This document shows positions 38,639 to 49,930 of a stretch of 64,000 nt of DNA, in pieces. The notes beneath the pieces were generated by a model. That model searched no databases, was not told the origin of the DNA, and saw nothing but the letters and a program-made list of their open reading frames with translations. Numbering within the stretch: the first letter of the stretch is position 1; every line of letters begins with the position of its first letter. Source of the stretch: Skeletonema tropicum (Eukaryota > Bacillariophyta > Thalassiosirophyceae > Thalassiosirales > Thalassiosiraceae); NCBI GenBank assembly GCA_037178625.1, contig CM074127.1:5456001-5520000 (forward strand), written 5' to 3'. The translations under genes were made by a program, and so were the position numbers.

Positions 38639-41159
38639 CCAACAACAAAAATTATCTCATCAGCTTCAACAACAATACATGCAACAGCAACATCAGCATC
38701 AGCAGGTTGGTGGTGGTGGTGGCGGTGGAGGCATACTCATGAACAACGGAGGTTCCTCCTTTCACCACACCGCTTCTCATTCCCCCAAATCTCAATCCTT
38801 ACGTGCACAAATCCAACGTCGTATATTGGAAGAAGAAATATTGGGTGCTCGTTCTGCACTTGGTACTTCTATGGAGGATGTTGGAGTAATTAATTCAAGT
38901 GAGGGAGGAGGAGGAGGAGGAGGAGGAGGAGGAGCAGGAAGAGGTGCTGGTGGTGGTGGAGCAGGAGGAGGGAGGCACCATCCAACAGGTCATGGTAGTA
39001 GTAGTAGTGGCAGTGATGTACATCGTTTGCAGAATATATTATTGCAGCAGGAGTTACAGTCACATCATTTACCGACTTATTTGTCGTTTGGGGAGAACAC
39101 CCCAACATTGGGTGGTGGTGACAGTGGCGGTGGACTCGGTGCTACAGCTATCAATGCGTGTAGTGGTGGGCTTGGACTTGGTGGTGATGATGGCTATGGG
39201 AGAGTACTTGATCCCTATTCGTCACACTTGCATGAGAGTGCTTCTGCTACTGCTGCTGCTGCTGGGAATAACATATCTGCAGTTGCAGCTGCTCAGGAAG
39301 CAGCTGCGGTGGCGGCTACGACTAGTATACGGAATGAGCAGTTGTTGAATCATAATACTTCCGCTGCTGCTGCTGCAGCTGCTGCTTCGGCAATGCAACA
39401 TCATCATCAACTTCCACAGAATCACATTTCTTCTTCAATGGGTGCATCATCATCATCGTCGTCTACGCCACCAACCATTTCAAGTAGCAATGGGAATGCG
39501 GCGAACAAACACGGACACAATTTTTCACACGATGAAACAATCATTTCCAAGTTTCTCACAGTGGTAATGTCACATGTACCAGAGGTTACTCCCTACCTTA
39601 TTGAATTAATCCCCGATGTTATGGCAGGGTTGACCAGCAATGGCAACAATCAAGGCACCGAAGAAGAAGGCAGTCAGAAATCAAAACTTGTCGAGGCAGC
39701 AAAGAAATTCCCTACAGTTGTCGATGCCACCCTGAATGAATTGAAGAATTTGCAACGCAATGCTTGTTTAATGGAAATGGAAGATTTGTATGTTAGAGTG
39801 ACGAATTGCATTACTGCAATTGAACCATACACACTCAAGTTTACTAATGGAGGAGGAGGAGGAGGAGTAGTAGGTGGTGGTGATGCTGCGGCTGGTGGAT
39901 TTTCGCAGGCTCCTAGGTCAGAAGTTGGGTATGGTGATACCACTACCGAAGAGGCGGATGAGGAGGAATTACCCAGTCAATATTCGATCATGATGGCACT
40001 GGCAAAGAGTCGACAAAACAAAGGCAACAATAACAGCAGCAACAGCAGCAACAACAACAAAAACGTTGGTGCGAAGAAGGTAGCGGCAGCAAAACAACGA
40101 AAGAAACATCGCCTACCAAAGAAGAAGGCACCTCCAACTGAAGACTCAATGAGTATCATGGAGATGTATCGAATGGAGAAGAAGATGAAACGAAAGTTGG
40201 CGAAGAGGAAATTGAAGGAGGAGGAAGAGGAGGAGAAACTACGGCAACAAGAAGAAAAGGAAAAGGAGGCTACTACTAGGAATACGACTGTGATCAAGCA
40301 TAACTTGTTATCGTCACCTTACAAGATTTCGAAGGAAGATGACGAGAAGGAGGATGTCGAAATGGAAATTGACAATGATGAGGTTGAAGAACAACAACAA
40401 GACAAGGAAGAAAAGGTTAGTGCTGCTGTCGTTGCAGAAGAAGTTAGTTCCGAGAAGGCGGAAAAGGTTTCCCTTAGTGATGAGGAACCAAATGAAGTAG
40501 AAAAGGCATCATCGTCGGATAGTAGTGCAATCTTCGTTGAATTGAAGGTCCCCATCACAACAAGTATCAACGACAAGAAGGTAGAAGATGACGAGGTAGC
40601 TACTGCTGATTCTGATTCTGCTGTTCCTTCTACCAGTCTTCAGAAAAGTGTCGAGAATTCCCAAGACGATATTGAACGGAACCAAGACAAGAGTATACGG
40701 TTACAAGATGGAACATTATTGTTTCAGCCTTCATCTCCTCCTTCCTTTGCATTCGCAGCGCAGAAGCAGAAGAACAATACGTCTTCTCAAAGTAGTGCCA
40801 ACTCTTTTCCGTCCTTTTCTTCTTCTTCGGTGGTTGCTTCTGCGCCCGCGTTGAAGTTGAAGGATGATGCCTCTTCTCTTGTGCCTGCCAACCATACCAA
40901 TGCTACTGATAACGATGGCATTGAATCCAGGAATGGCGGTAAGACAAATCAAGATGGTGATCGAATGCTACTATGCGCTGTGAATAATGAAAGGTCGAGC
41001 AGCGACAAACATGCTGATGAAGGGGATGATGCAAGAAAACTGTCGGAAAAGGCATCACCACCCGGCCATGACGGAAAAGGGGAAGAAGATGATGACGTTG
41101 ACAATGACGACAATAGAGCAGATGTTGCAAATGTCTTGTTAGGATTGATGGGGAGATGA
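37818..41159 (+). CDS. Gln/Gly/Ala-rich protein, paralogue 1 of an unrecognised tandem family
   Basis: Single exon of 1113 residues from an ATG at 37818. The first 560 residues are dominated by Gln, His, Ala and Gly runs. Islands shared with the next gene stand out: ALRAETMEHIIALQEA (~199-214), ELEQLRQLEF (~247), FLTVVMSHVPEVTPYLIELIPDVM (~576-600), FPTVVDATLNELKNL...RVTNCITAIEPY (~630-673), MSIMEMYRMEKKMKRKL (~776-793) and the extreme C-terminus VANVLLGLMGR. Between them are Lys/Glu-rich stretches with coiled-coil character and several basic clusters that could serve nuclear import. Poly-Gln scaffolds of this kind are often transcriptional co-regulators, but no DNA-binding or catalytic domain is visible, so no function is assigned. 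Confidence 0.75.
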
Positions 41160-41477
41160 ACGTGCTCTCCACTAGATGAGATTGTCCTCGAAGTACGTTC
41201 GAAGAATCATAGTATGATACGATAGATAATGTTACTTTACTATATAGTTAGCAGCGCCCACTGAGCCATCCTTCAATCATTACTACGCAGAGAACGCTAA
41301 AGCATTTTCAGTGTAAAGGCAAACAATATGAATATACTTCCGATAGATCATGTTTTAAAATTTTCGAGATATGGTACCATACATACGAACAAAATGTCTA
41401 AAATCGAAGAGCGTTGTCACCGTTGCTGAAATGGCGAAACAGAAACGAAACAAAAACAAACTTCTTTATTACGCACC

Positions 41478-44381
41478 ATGACAAACAAATGGATGACTAG
41501 CGGAGCCTCACGGCTCAAAGCCAACCTCAACCGTTCGTTTGGAGCACGAAGAAATCAAAAGCAGAAGAGTGCGGCGTGCGTTGTTAACCCCCTCCCGATC
41601 CCCGGCGGAGCGCTGACGTCGAAAAGAACCAGAACATCTTTGTCTTTGTCAAGAAAAGATAACTCCAACGAAGGTGAGTTGTTGTATATTTCACGGGTTA
41701 TCTTTGGGCTTGAGCCTAAGCACGCACGCATTGTCCGCCCACTCGATCGGAAAGTCTTTCCATCCATTGTGTTCTAGCGGTACTTCAACTTTAAACTATT
41801 AGAGTTGGATTCTCGATATCACTGTAATCACTACTTAGAAATTTTACGTGCCGAAGAATGATATGATAGTATGTATCTGCTTTGATGTGGTACTCGGTGA
41901 AATATAGTAAAGTGTGTTTAAAGAAACCCAGACGCAGAAGGAGTTGCGTGTGCATGGAACCGGGGTTCAGGTCGATCCTCTACTGGTTAAATCAGTGAAA
42001 TTTTGTAAAATTTATACTGTTCCTTTACCCCAGAGAAGATCGGATGTTCTCAATTATCATCAAGTCTTAAATTTCCCAATAGGTTTTGTCCTTCTTTGAG
42101 TCTAATTAAAAATGTCACATTCACTCTATTATATTCAATCCGTGATTGTGCAGGCAAACGACAACGATTTAGACTTGTTCCCTGCAAGTCGCCAACAAAA
42201 GTGCAGCCCGGTGCGAAGAACACAACTTCTGTGAAAACACAGGGCGCAGGCTTTCATAAGAACGCAATGAACGGCCAGCAGAATCATCATCCATACGCAC
42301 CAGAAGAGAGGCCTCCGCCCCATTTCTTTTCAAACAGCTACAAAAAAGCTTCCCCGGAGGCGATGGCTGGTACTGGTACAAGGATGCCAATGACGTCTGG
42401 GCTCGACATGCGTCATGATCCTAACTTAGCTGGTGCAGGTCGATATCGCCAAGAGGAACTGATGCATAATGTGCGAAGGATGAGGGGAGGAGGCCACCTT
42501 TCCAACGCCGCATCTGTTGCGTTGGCTCAGAGGAGAATGATTCCGCCTATGGCTATGATGGGCAATGGGCAGCGTCTCCCTCCTACTCTTCCAAGTGGCC
42601 CAATCATTGTGGGAGGAGGAGTTGATGTAGGCATCTCCAACGAGCACGAGAATGATGATGCCACCGCCTTACGCACAGAATCAATCGATCACATAATCGC
42701 CTTTCAAGAAGCACAGGCACTTCGCAACCAAGAGTTGGAGCAATTGCGTCAATTGGAGTTCATTCGGGCTGTGAATCAACGACGGATCAAGGAGGAAATG
42801 ATGTTGGCTGAGCACCAGCACCAGCATCATTTGCGTAGGCAGCAGTTGTATCCACCTACACATGTAGCAGGAGGCACAAGTAGGAGTATTAGTGACGAAG
42901 AGCTCATGAGTCGACAGGCTAGATTGTCGCAGTTTCAGTTTATGCCATCACCAACTGATGAATTACTCGCTCGAGTAGGCTCAAAATTATCAGGAGACGA
43001 ACACTCTATGTCTCAACTACAAGGAGGATTCCAACGAGGCATTGATGATCGTACCGTCAGCTCAGTAGGAGGGATGAAATCACCTCATTTAGCCCATCAT
43101 GTTTCTTCGGAAAGTTTTGCTTCTGTTGTGGATGACTTCGGCCAACCTCGTCCTCAATACTACATGCCGCCCTCGACCTTGACTTCAAGATCGAATTCAA
43201 GAGGGCAGACACCTGCTACTGCTGCTCCTCCTTTGAGGTTTTGGAACAATGGAGTAGAAGTAGATATTCGCGGTACACCTCTGGCAGCTTCTCTCAACAG
43301 GCTCAACAGCAACAGCAGCAACTCTGCTACGTCCACAGCTGCCACAAGAACGTCTGCCACCACCTCAAGTTCTTCTCCTCCAGATGTCAATGTCAATATC
43401 GTCTCTCAATTCTCCAAACTTGTCATTTCATGTGTACCCGAACTGAACTCGGCCATATCCCACCTCTTATCGGAAGTGATGCAAGTCGATCCACTCATTG
43501 TTCACTCCAAGTTCCCTGGTTTCGTCGGATCTGCATTGCTTGAGTTGAAATCATTGGGAGAGCGTTCCAAAGATAAGGAGGATTTGCATAAGCGCATTAC
43601 GAATTGCGTCGCTGCCATTGAACCATACAAGAGCAAGAATGAATTAGGTGAATCAAGTGTTCATGCACAGATTCGTGCTATTGTTGAGGAAGGTACGGAA
43701 CGTGCATCAGATTTAATCTTGAAAGATCCGAGTGAGAGACGTGCCAAGGAGAAGAAAAAGACGAAGAAAGAGGTGGAAATGAGGAGTTACGGCGATGGCA
43801 ACGAAGGGGACTCTAGTGTTTCCAAGAAGAAGAACAAGAGGAGGAGGAGAGACTCTTCACTTTCTAGTTCAGAAACCATTGATATCTTGGGCATGTATAT
43901 GGACCATAAATATAAGGTGGAAGAGGAGATCGAGATGGATGACTTGACGGCTGCGGCGAAGGAATCGAGTGAAACTCCTCTTCCTCGCAGTAGCGATGAA
44001 GGAACTTCAAATACCAAAGAAGTCGAAAAGAAAAACTCATCGTCATCGCCTTCCAATACGACAACTGAACCAAAGGGGAAGAATACTTCTCTGCCTCCAG
44101 TGAAGAAACGACGAATTTCAGGCCCTTCACTTTCTTCAGATTCCAGCTCCTCTGAGCATCTTCAAGCCAAGTCCAAGTCAAATGTTGTCCAAGGTCCTCA
44201 CAGCAGCCTCCTTCGTCAGATTTTTGGCAATGGCAATGGAGGTGGAGATTCTGGTAACACTACAACATCATACTCTTCGACCAATATCAACGCTGCAGCA
44301 AATCAGAAAAAGGCAGATGATAACACTCTCAGCTCTGGTCATTTGTCTGTAGCCAGTGTACTATTGGAGTTAGGCAGGTAG
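41478..44381 (+). CDS. Paralogue 2 of the Gln-rich tandem family
   Basis: Exons 41478-41673 and 42154-44381 (480-bp GTGAGT...GCAG intron, phase 1) give about 807 residues. Exon 1 is basic (MTNKWMTSGASRLKANLNRS). The islands shared with the preceding gene come in the same order: ALRTESIDHIIAFQEA (~237), ELEQLRQLEF (~258), FSKLVISCVPELNSAISHLLSEVM (~485-508), FPGFVGSALLELKSL...RITNCVAAIEPY (~518-558), ETIDILGMYMDHKYKVEEE (~639-657) and the C-terminus VASVLLELGR. Homopolymers are far shorter than in paralogue 1. Conservation of the two helical blocks plus the terminal motif, with everything else diverged, suggests a protein-interaction fold. Several basic clusters (KKNKRRRRD, KKRRIS) look like nuclear localisation signals. 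Family not recognised. Confidence 0.75.
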
Positions 44382-44404
44382 GAAATACGCCTAAGATTTC
44401 TAAG

Positions 44405-44447
44405 AAATGCTCTCTCCCATCTTCTGGGACTGGGAGAGAGTGCATTT
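44405..44447. other. 3' UTR hairpin after paralogue 2
   Basis: AAATGCTCTCTCCCA and TGGGAGAGAGTGCATTT pair over ~15 bp with a 2-nt bulge and an 11-nt loop, starting 24 bp after the stop codon. Could affect mRNA 3' end formation or stability; chance is possible. Confidence 0.5.
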
Positions 44448-44639
44448 CATGTGTGTAATAGAAGTATAGTACATAAGATTTCGTTACAATTTTTAATTCT
44501 CTTGGTATTGTACTTTTGATTAATAGACATTAATAATCTCTTCGCATGATCTCTTCTTAGATTTGTTCCATAACACGTGGTTGCAGCTCCAAGAGCAATC
44601 TTCACACATCATAATCATACTCTCTTTTACAAAGTATTG

Positions 44640-45089
44640 TCACAAATCCCAAATACTCTTTTGCTTCTCTCCAAACACCTTTCTTACACTTTCTTCCACT
44701 GCAGAACTATACTCCGGAATAGCCTCATACAATTCATCAACAATCGACCATGCGCGGATGCTTTCAGGTGCAGAAAGGCCAAATTTCTGATCTGTTTTCC
44801 GTGCATGAGTGAGTGCTGACTGGAGAAGTTTTTGACGTTCTCGCAAGCTCAATTCATTGGTGGTGGCGGAGATTAAGGCAGAGTATTTCGAGGTAGATGA
44901 TGATGATGGTGCTGCTCTGGCTGGAGTGCTTGTGGTTGAGATGCTATCGGTGCTGCTTCGAGGAATGCGCACATGATTGTTGTTGTTCCTTGTTGTCGTC
45001 CATGCGTCACAGCCGCCTATGCCTATGAGGAGGAGGGAGGCACATGCTGTAGAAATAACGGCAGCGTCGCTGTTGATTGAGAAGACCAT
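44640..45089 (-). CDS. Small plastid-type protein with CP12-like C-terminal domain
   Basis: 149 residues from the ATG at 45089; the frame opens further upstream only on a non-ATG codon. Residues ~8-28 are hydrophobic and followed by GGCDA-WTTTR, a possible ASAFAP-type plastid cleavage site with W at +1. After a Ser/Thr-rich transit-like region comes LSLRERQKLLQSALTHARKTDQKFGLSAPESIRAWSIVDEL..., whose key pattern (AxxHAxxxxxxFGxxSxESxxAWxxVxEL, residues ~95-125) matches the central helix of CP12-type proteins. CP12 links GAPDH and phosphoribulokinase under redox control. The C-terminal Cys pair that CP12 uses to bind GAPDH is missing here, so a classical CP12 role is doubtful. The gene converges with paralogue 2. 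Confidence 0.5.
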   Translation of the reverse strand: MVFSINSDAAVISTACASLLLIGIGGCDAWTTTRNNNNHVRIPRSSTDSISTTSTPARAAPSSSSTSKYSALISATTNELSLRERQKLLQSALTHARKTDQKFGLSAPESIRAWSIVDELYEAIPEYSSAVEESVRKVFGEKQKSIWDL

Positions 45090-48000
45090 AACTGTGATAA
45101 CGATGACGATTGAAAGATACGATGGTGAGAATGTGAGGCCGATTGATGCAACACTTTCAAAGAACAAATACAAAAACAACACGACGACACACCTTGTGAG
45201 AGTTGATCCTACTTCCGTCCGAACAATTTTATAAGAATGCCTGGAGTATCAATCCTGTCTCTAACTGCTTACTATTGGCGATATGTCGATAATACTCCAA
45301 CCATTTGAATTATTGCATGCAAGTCCAGGTTGGTTCAACTGAGTGAAATTCCAGATGCCTTGGAGCATGCTACCTAGAGAGGGGGATAGCGGGCTTTTCA
45401 TTGTATGTGTGGGCGTCGCCCGCATGGGGCCAACAACTACACAAATTTGGGTATAAATGAGCTCAAAATACCCAACAATTAACCTTATATGACCAAAAAT
45501 CCCCAATATTCCCCTTTCAAGCCTCTCCTCAAACAATGGTATGATGTCGGCACGCCCGCTTGCCCGCTATCCTTGTTTGCCTAACATGCATGCGGCGCAA
45601 ATCTTTTTTGTCAACTCCGTCCAACTCCGCTCCGTCAATTGAAACTGCACCTCCACTAAAGCTCACGTTTTTATCTCTGCTGTAGGTACTTGTGACTTCT
45701 TTTACAAGAAGTGGCTGCAATCTCTTCTTTTGTATGCGAGGCCTCCGATGATAGCCCCTTTATAACACAATGAAGCCTTCGCATTTTGTCGACACTTCGC
45801 GGACAAAATTTCTCTCCATCTCCGTTCATTCATTTTTTGGTGAGTGTGGAGAAGGTGATAGGTAGTTGCCCGCCTTGATAATGGAGGGAGTTCGTTTTCC
45901 GGATTTTTACACGCCCTGAAATCTGCGTAGCAGAATCGGAGGGGAGCGGGGAGCCCGATCAAACTAAACTCGCATTGGCCCCCTCATTTTGCTAGCACTT
46001 TTCAAAACGGCTCACTTTGAACACAATAACCATGGCGATGGTGGCGGCGATGGTATGGAGCGGAATGGGGGTCGGCACCACCATAAACCGGTGGCGGACA
46101 CCTCAGGGGACCCATATGGCCCTATGGTGTGAAGGAATTTTGTCTCCAAGTTCTCAGACCTTATTTCTTGGTTTCCTCCTACAAAAGTGACCGTTATTTA
46201 CATAAAAAGCGACAACTGCATAGGCCCCCTACGCAACAATGACCTTTGGGACCTGAATACTGTCTATTACTCGACAACCTGGCACTATTTATGATATATG
46301 GCGACATTGGATGATGCGGCTACTGATCAATTCGTCTAGAACCGTCGGCATGGCCCACCTACGCGGACACCATGATTACATCACAAAATAGGCACTTTAG
46401 GTGGGAAGGATGAAGTGGGTATGTCAGCACTGAAATGGTGATAGGTTACATCAAAACAATAGACATGCTCTACAGAAGCGTTGTGGTTGGAGCTTTTGTC
46501 ATGGCAGGCCAAATATAGAGAGATTGTTGCACATGATGTGGTAGGTTCTGGAATGAAGTAACAATTTATTGAGGAAGCGAGTGCGTTGTCTTGCAACCGG
46601 GAAGATAGGTACAATGTCTTCGACAGAACACGACAAACCGATATTATTCGATTGCACGAGGGAAGGTGACAATATGGTCCATCCAGAGTTGCCTTTATTC
46701 ACGGCCATTGGCTGACTAGATGCAGAGAAACAAATACAGCACAAATAATAATGAAGGGGGGAACGGACGCATTACAACAATACACTTGGGATTGGTTACA
46801 GCATAGTGATATTTGATAGCCCATCATGTAGGTAGTGATGAGATGGCATCATGACCGGGGAAGGCTAAGAGGCGGCATTCTGTTCTGGGCGAAGCATCTA
46901 CGCTTGAGCCATCTTCTATTAGGAATAAGCAGAACTAGAAGGACAAACAAACAATAAAAGGCAACCGCCGGTGAAGTCATCAATCTGAAACTGAGGCGGA
47001 CAAATGAGACTTGAGAAGTATTGTACTGAAGGGTGTGGCAACAATATCATCTATGGAGGTTTGTCAGCTGAGTAGAAGAAAAGATAGTCTATTTGAATTT
47101 GACGCAGCCAGAGTGCAAGATGTATCTTCCTACTGACTTATGCAACAATCTACACAATAACAAGAAATAGAAAACATCGTTTATATGTAATAATCCAAAC
47201 ATTAGTGATAACATTTTCATAATAGTCATAACCTCTACACAAGCACTACGCACATATCTTGTCTTCTCAAGAGATTACAACATGTTGATATGTGAGATTA
47301 AGATGTACAGGCTGAAGCAGATAAAGATCACAGCGGCTTTGATCTTGCGTTATCTCATAGAAACTGGACCATAAAAAATGTTGTTTGGACAGGAGAAAGC
47401 GATGGTATTTGCATAGGTGAATACTTACCTCCAATTCATGTTTCATGCCCTGTTCATAAAGAAAAAATTATTACACCCTCAAGACATGGCGCCTATTAGC
47501 AATTCCGAGGCAGATACCATGGCATTATGACCACCCATATCGACAACCAATGTCAGTATAATGAAGTGAGTGCCATGGGCTCCTTGTGAATCGTTTATTG
47601 TGTTTCGTCGTCGACGGTATTTGCCACCTCCACCAAAATAGACTAAAAATCGATGCCTTACATAAAGCAGTGATACGTCTGTAGGTTCTCAAATTCGTAA
47701 CCTCTCGAATACATCAGCGTTTTCTAGGTGAAAAACTGATTTAGATCAAGGCTTGATGATGTGTTAGAATCCTATTTGATTGTGCTATGCTTGGCGGCTC
47801 AACATGATGGTCGTGTTGTGTTGCCGATTTGTGAGATGTGCTGTGAAAAAAAATGGGCGTGTAAAAATACGGAAACGAACTCCCTCCATCCCCTCCACAG
47901 TAGACAAAAGGCCGGACACCGAACACATGAAGGCCGGACACAATCAATACCCTACATATTGTAAATAGTTGCCCGGTCCAAAGTAGTTGCCCGCCTCAGT

Positions 48001-48151
48001 GAGCGGACTTACCCGCGGGCAAATACGGTGGACTCACTTCCCCACTCTCTATCGTACAGCATTGCAGACTTACCCTTGCATCAGACAATACTCCTACTTA
48101 TCATTTTATCACGCAGCAATAATTATAATCTCTCAAGTCTACTCTATCATC
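45090..48151. other. 3-kb gene-poor region
   Basis: No supportable gene on either strand. About 35 bp near 45875-45909 (ATGGAGGGAGTTCGTTTTCC onwards) recur inverted near 47847-47900, both close to TAGTTGCCCGCC, suggesting remnants of a repeated element. A small duplication AAGGCCGGACAC occurs twice at 47909-47941. The promoter of the HPP gene must be at the right end. Confidence 0.5.
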
Positions 48152-49846
48152 ATGCCACCGCCATCATTAGAAGACGAAGACGTAGCCCAAGCGGCCGAGA
48201 ACCCAGCCATAACATCTCGAAGCATCATGGTAGGCTCTTCACCTCCATCAGCACCCATCCGCCGTGACGACCTTGACATCAGCAATAGAAGCAACAGCGC
48301 ACCCACACAAAGAATAACTAGCAGCCAATTCACGCAATCACAAACTTCCACCCCCCTACGACAATCGACAACTCGCTTCCGCGTCGAAGATCTCCTCCCC
48401 CTTTCCGTAGCCGACGCCGGTTTAAACGCCTACGGATGTGTCTTCGTCGAAGTATGGCTAATGAACCCCGATGGTACAGCATTACAGCGCGTAGAGCCAG
48501 GTGGACATTGGATGGACCCGTCCTTTGCCAATAGTTTCTCCTCGGAGGAATTGACACAGCAGGCATTTCAACTGAATCGATTTGCACGAGATTGTCCACC
48601 GGGGGTGGGGTTGGCGGGGACGTTGTTCAATTCAGTGGATTTGGCATCGAAGAAAGTGTATTGGAGGCAGATTGGGGATTTGTTAAATGATCCGTTTGTG
48701 CAGCGTAATTCAGGACATAGGATGCAGCGATTACATGAAATTGGGATTGGGCTGGTTGGATCTGTCCCATTTTCATTTCAAGATGAAAGTGGGTTAGTCT
48801 GTTTCTTTTCTAGATATGGTGCAGACTTGACACTACTACGATCATCCATGAACGAGGGATTCTTAATCGGATCGACCGATCTGATTGGCTCTCAGATTGC
48901 CATACGAAAAAATCGAAAGGAATGTGCCGCCTTGCGTCGAGAACTGTTTGTACGTGCAATTCAAAAGGTCCGAAAGGAGTTTCGGAAGAATCGAGTCCAA
49001 ACATTTATGGATTTGGCGACTGATAAATCAACACTTGATTTTTTGGCGAGGAAACAACGGGAAGAGGCGCAAAGTCCTCTCCTTGGACAAGACCATGTTG
49101 TCACCAGGGTGAAGAAACATGTGATCAAGGTGGGGAAAAAGGTGTTGAAGCGGATGAATAACTCGAGGAAAAAGTGGAAGGGTACAGATGTTGAAGGACC
49201 AGTGGGTCAATCGTTCAGTGATTCGGCCTTTCTTGTATTTGGTGTCTTTGTCACAATGCTTACCGTATTGAAAGTTCAAAATGCAATCAACGATGCCGAT
49301 GCTGATGAAACTTTTTATCTCAATGGTGGAGGAATGTACGCAGGAACGTTGTGTTTAGTCTTCGCATTAACTCCTGCACCCGTGGGTCAACCCCGACAGA
49401 TCTTCGCGGCGCAATTGTTGAATGTGTTGATTGGATTGACATTACAGCAAATACCCACTTCTGGTCCCCAAACCTCACCAACGCAGGACTTTATGGATTG
49501 GAAAAGTGATTCGTATGGGTTACCTCTGATATGGAAGCAGTCATTAGCAGTTGCTATTGGTGTTGCTGGACAAGCCAAGCTGGGGATACTTCACCCACCA
49601 GCTGCTGGTCTGCCGTATATGATTGTTTCAGATACAAGATATTCTTTGGCTACGATTTCAACATTGTATCTTTTAGATGTGATTGTTGTGGCACTGTCGA
49701 TGCTCATTCTCAATTTATCAGAGACGAAGCAGTATCCGCTGTTTTGGTTTGGATTTGAGTTTCCGAATTGGCATTTACCGTTGAGAAGGAAGCATGCACC
49801 GTTGGAGAATTCCGTGTCTAACAATGGTGATGACAGCAACGTGTAA
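48152..49846 (+). CDS. HPP-family membrane protein with N-terminal GAF-like domain
   Basis: 564 residues from the ATG at 48152. Residues ~75-250 look like a GAF-type sensory fold: LSVADAGLNAYGCVFVEVW, PPGVGLAGTLF, VYWRQIGDLLNDPF, IGIGLVGSVPFSFQDESGLVCFFSR, TDLIGSQIAIR. A basic linker follows (~270-350), then an HPP integral membrane domain (~352-530) with about five hydrophobic segments and signature stretches GGMYAGTLCLVFALTPAPVGQPRQ and GILHPPAAGLPY (the HPP motif). Some HPP proteins in cyanobacteria and plant chloroplasts transport nitrite. The GAF-like part may bind a small ligand and control the membrane domain. No clear plastid presequence is seen at this start. Transport substrate and location are inferred only by family. 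Confidence 0.75.
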   Translation: MPPPSLEDEDVAQAAENPAITSRSIMVGSSPPSAPIRRDDLDISNRSNSAPTQRITSSQFTQSQTSTPLRQSTTRFRVEDLLPLSVADAGLNAYGCVFVEVWLMNPDGTALQRVEPGGHWMDPSFANSFSSEELTQQAFQLNRFARDCPPGVGLAGTLFNSVDLASKKVYWRQIGDLLNDPFVQRNSGHRMQRLHEIGIGLVGSVPFSFQDESGLVCFFSRYGADLTLLRSSMNEGFLIGSTDLIGSQIAIRKNRKECAALRRELFVRAIQKVRKEFRKNRVQTFMDLATDKSTLDFLARKQREEAQSPLLGQDHVVTRVKKHVIKVGKKVLKRMNNSRKKWKGTDVEGPVGQSFSDSAFLVFGVFVTMLTVLKVQNAINDADADETFYLNGGGMYAGTLCLVFALTPAPVGQPRQIFAAQLLNVLIGLTLQQIPTSGPQTSPTQDFMDWKSDSYGLPLIWKQSLAVAIGVAGQAKLGILHPPAAGLPYMIVSDTRYSLATISTLYLLDVIVVALSMLILNLSETKQYPLFWFGFEFPNWHLPLRRKHAPLENSVSNNGDDSNV

Positions 49847-49930
49847 TTATGATATTCAAGCGCATGATTTAATTGCATATAAGCATAAATAAGTTTTTCA
49901 AAGCGTTATCTTTATATTATTGAACAGGCT

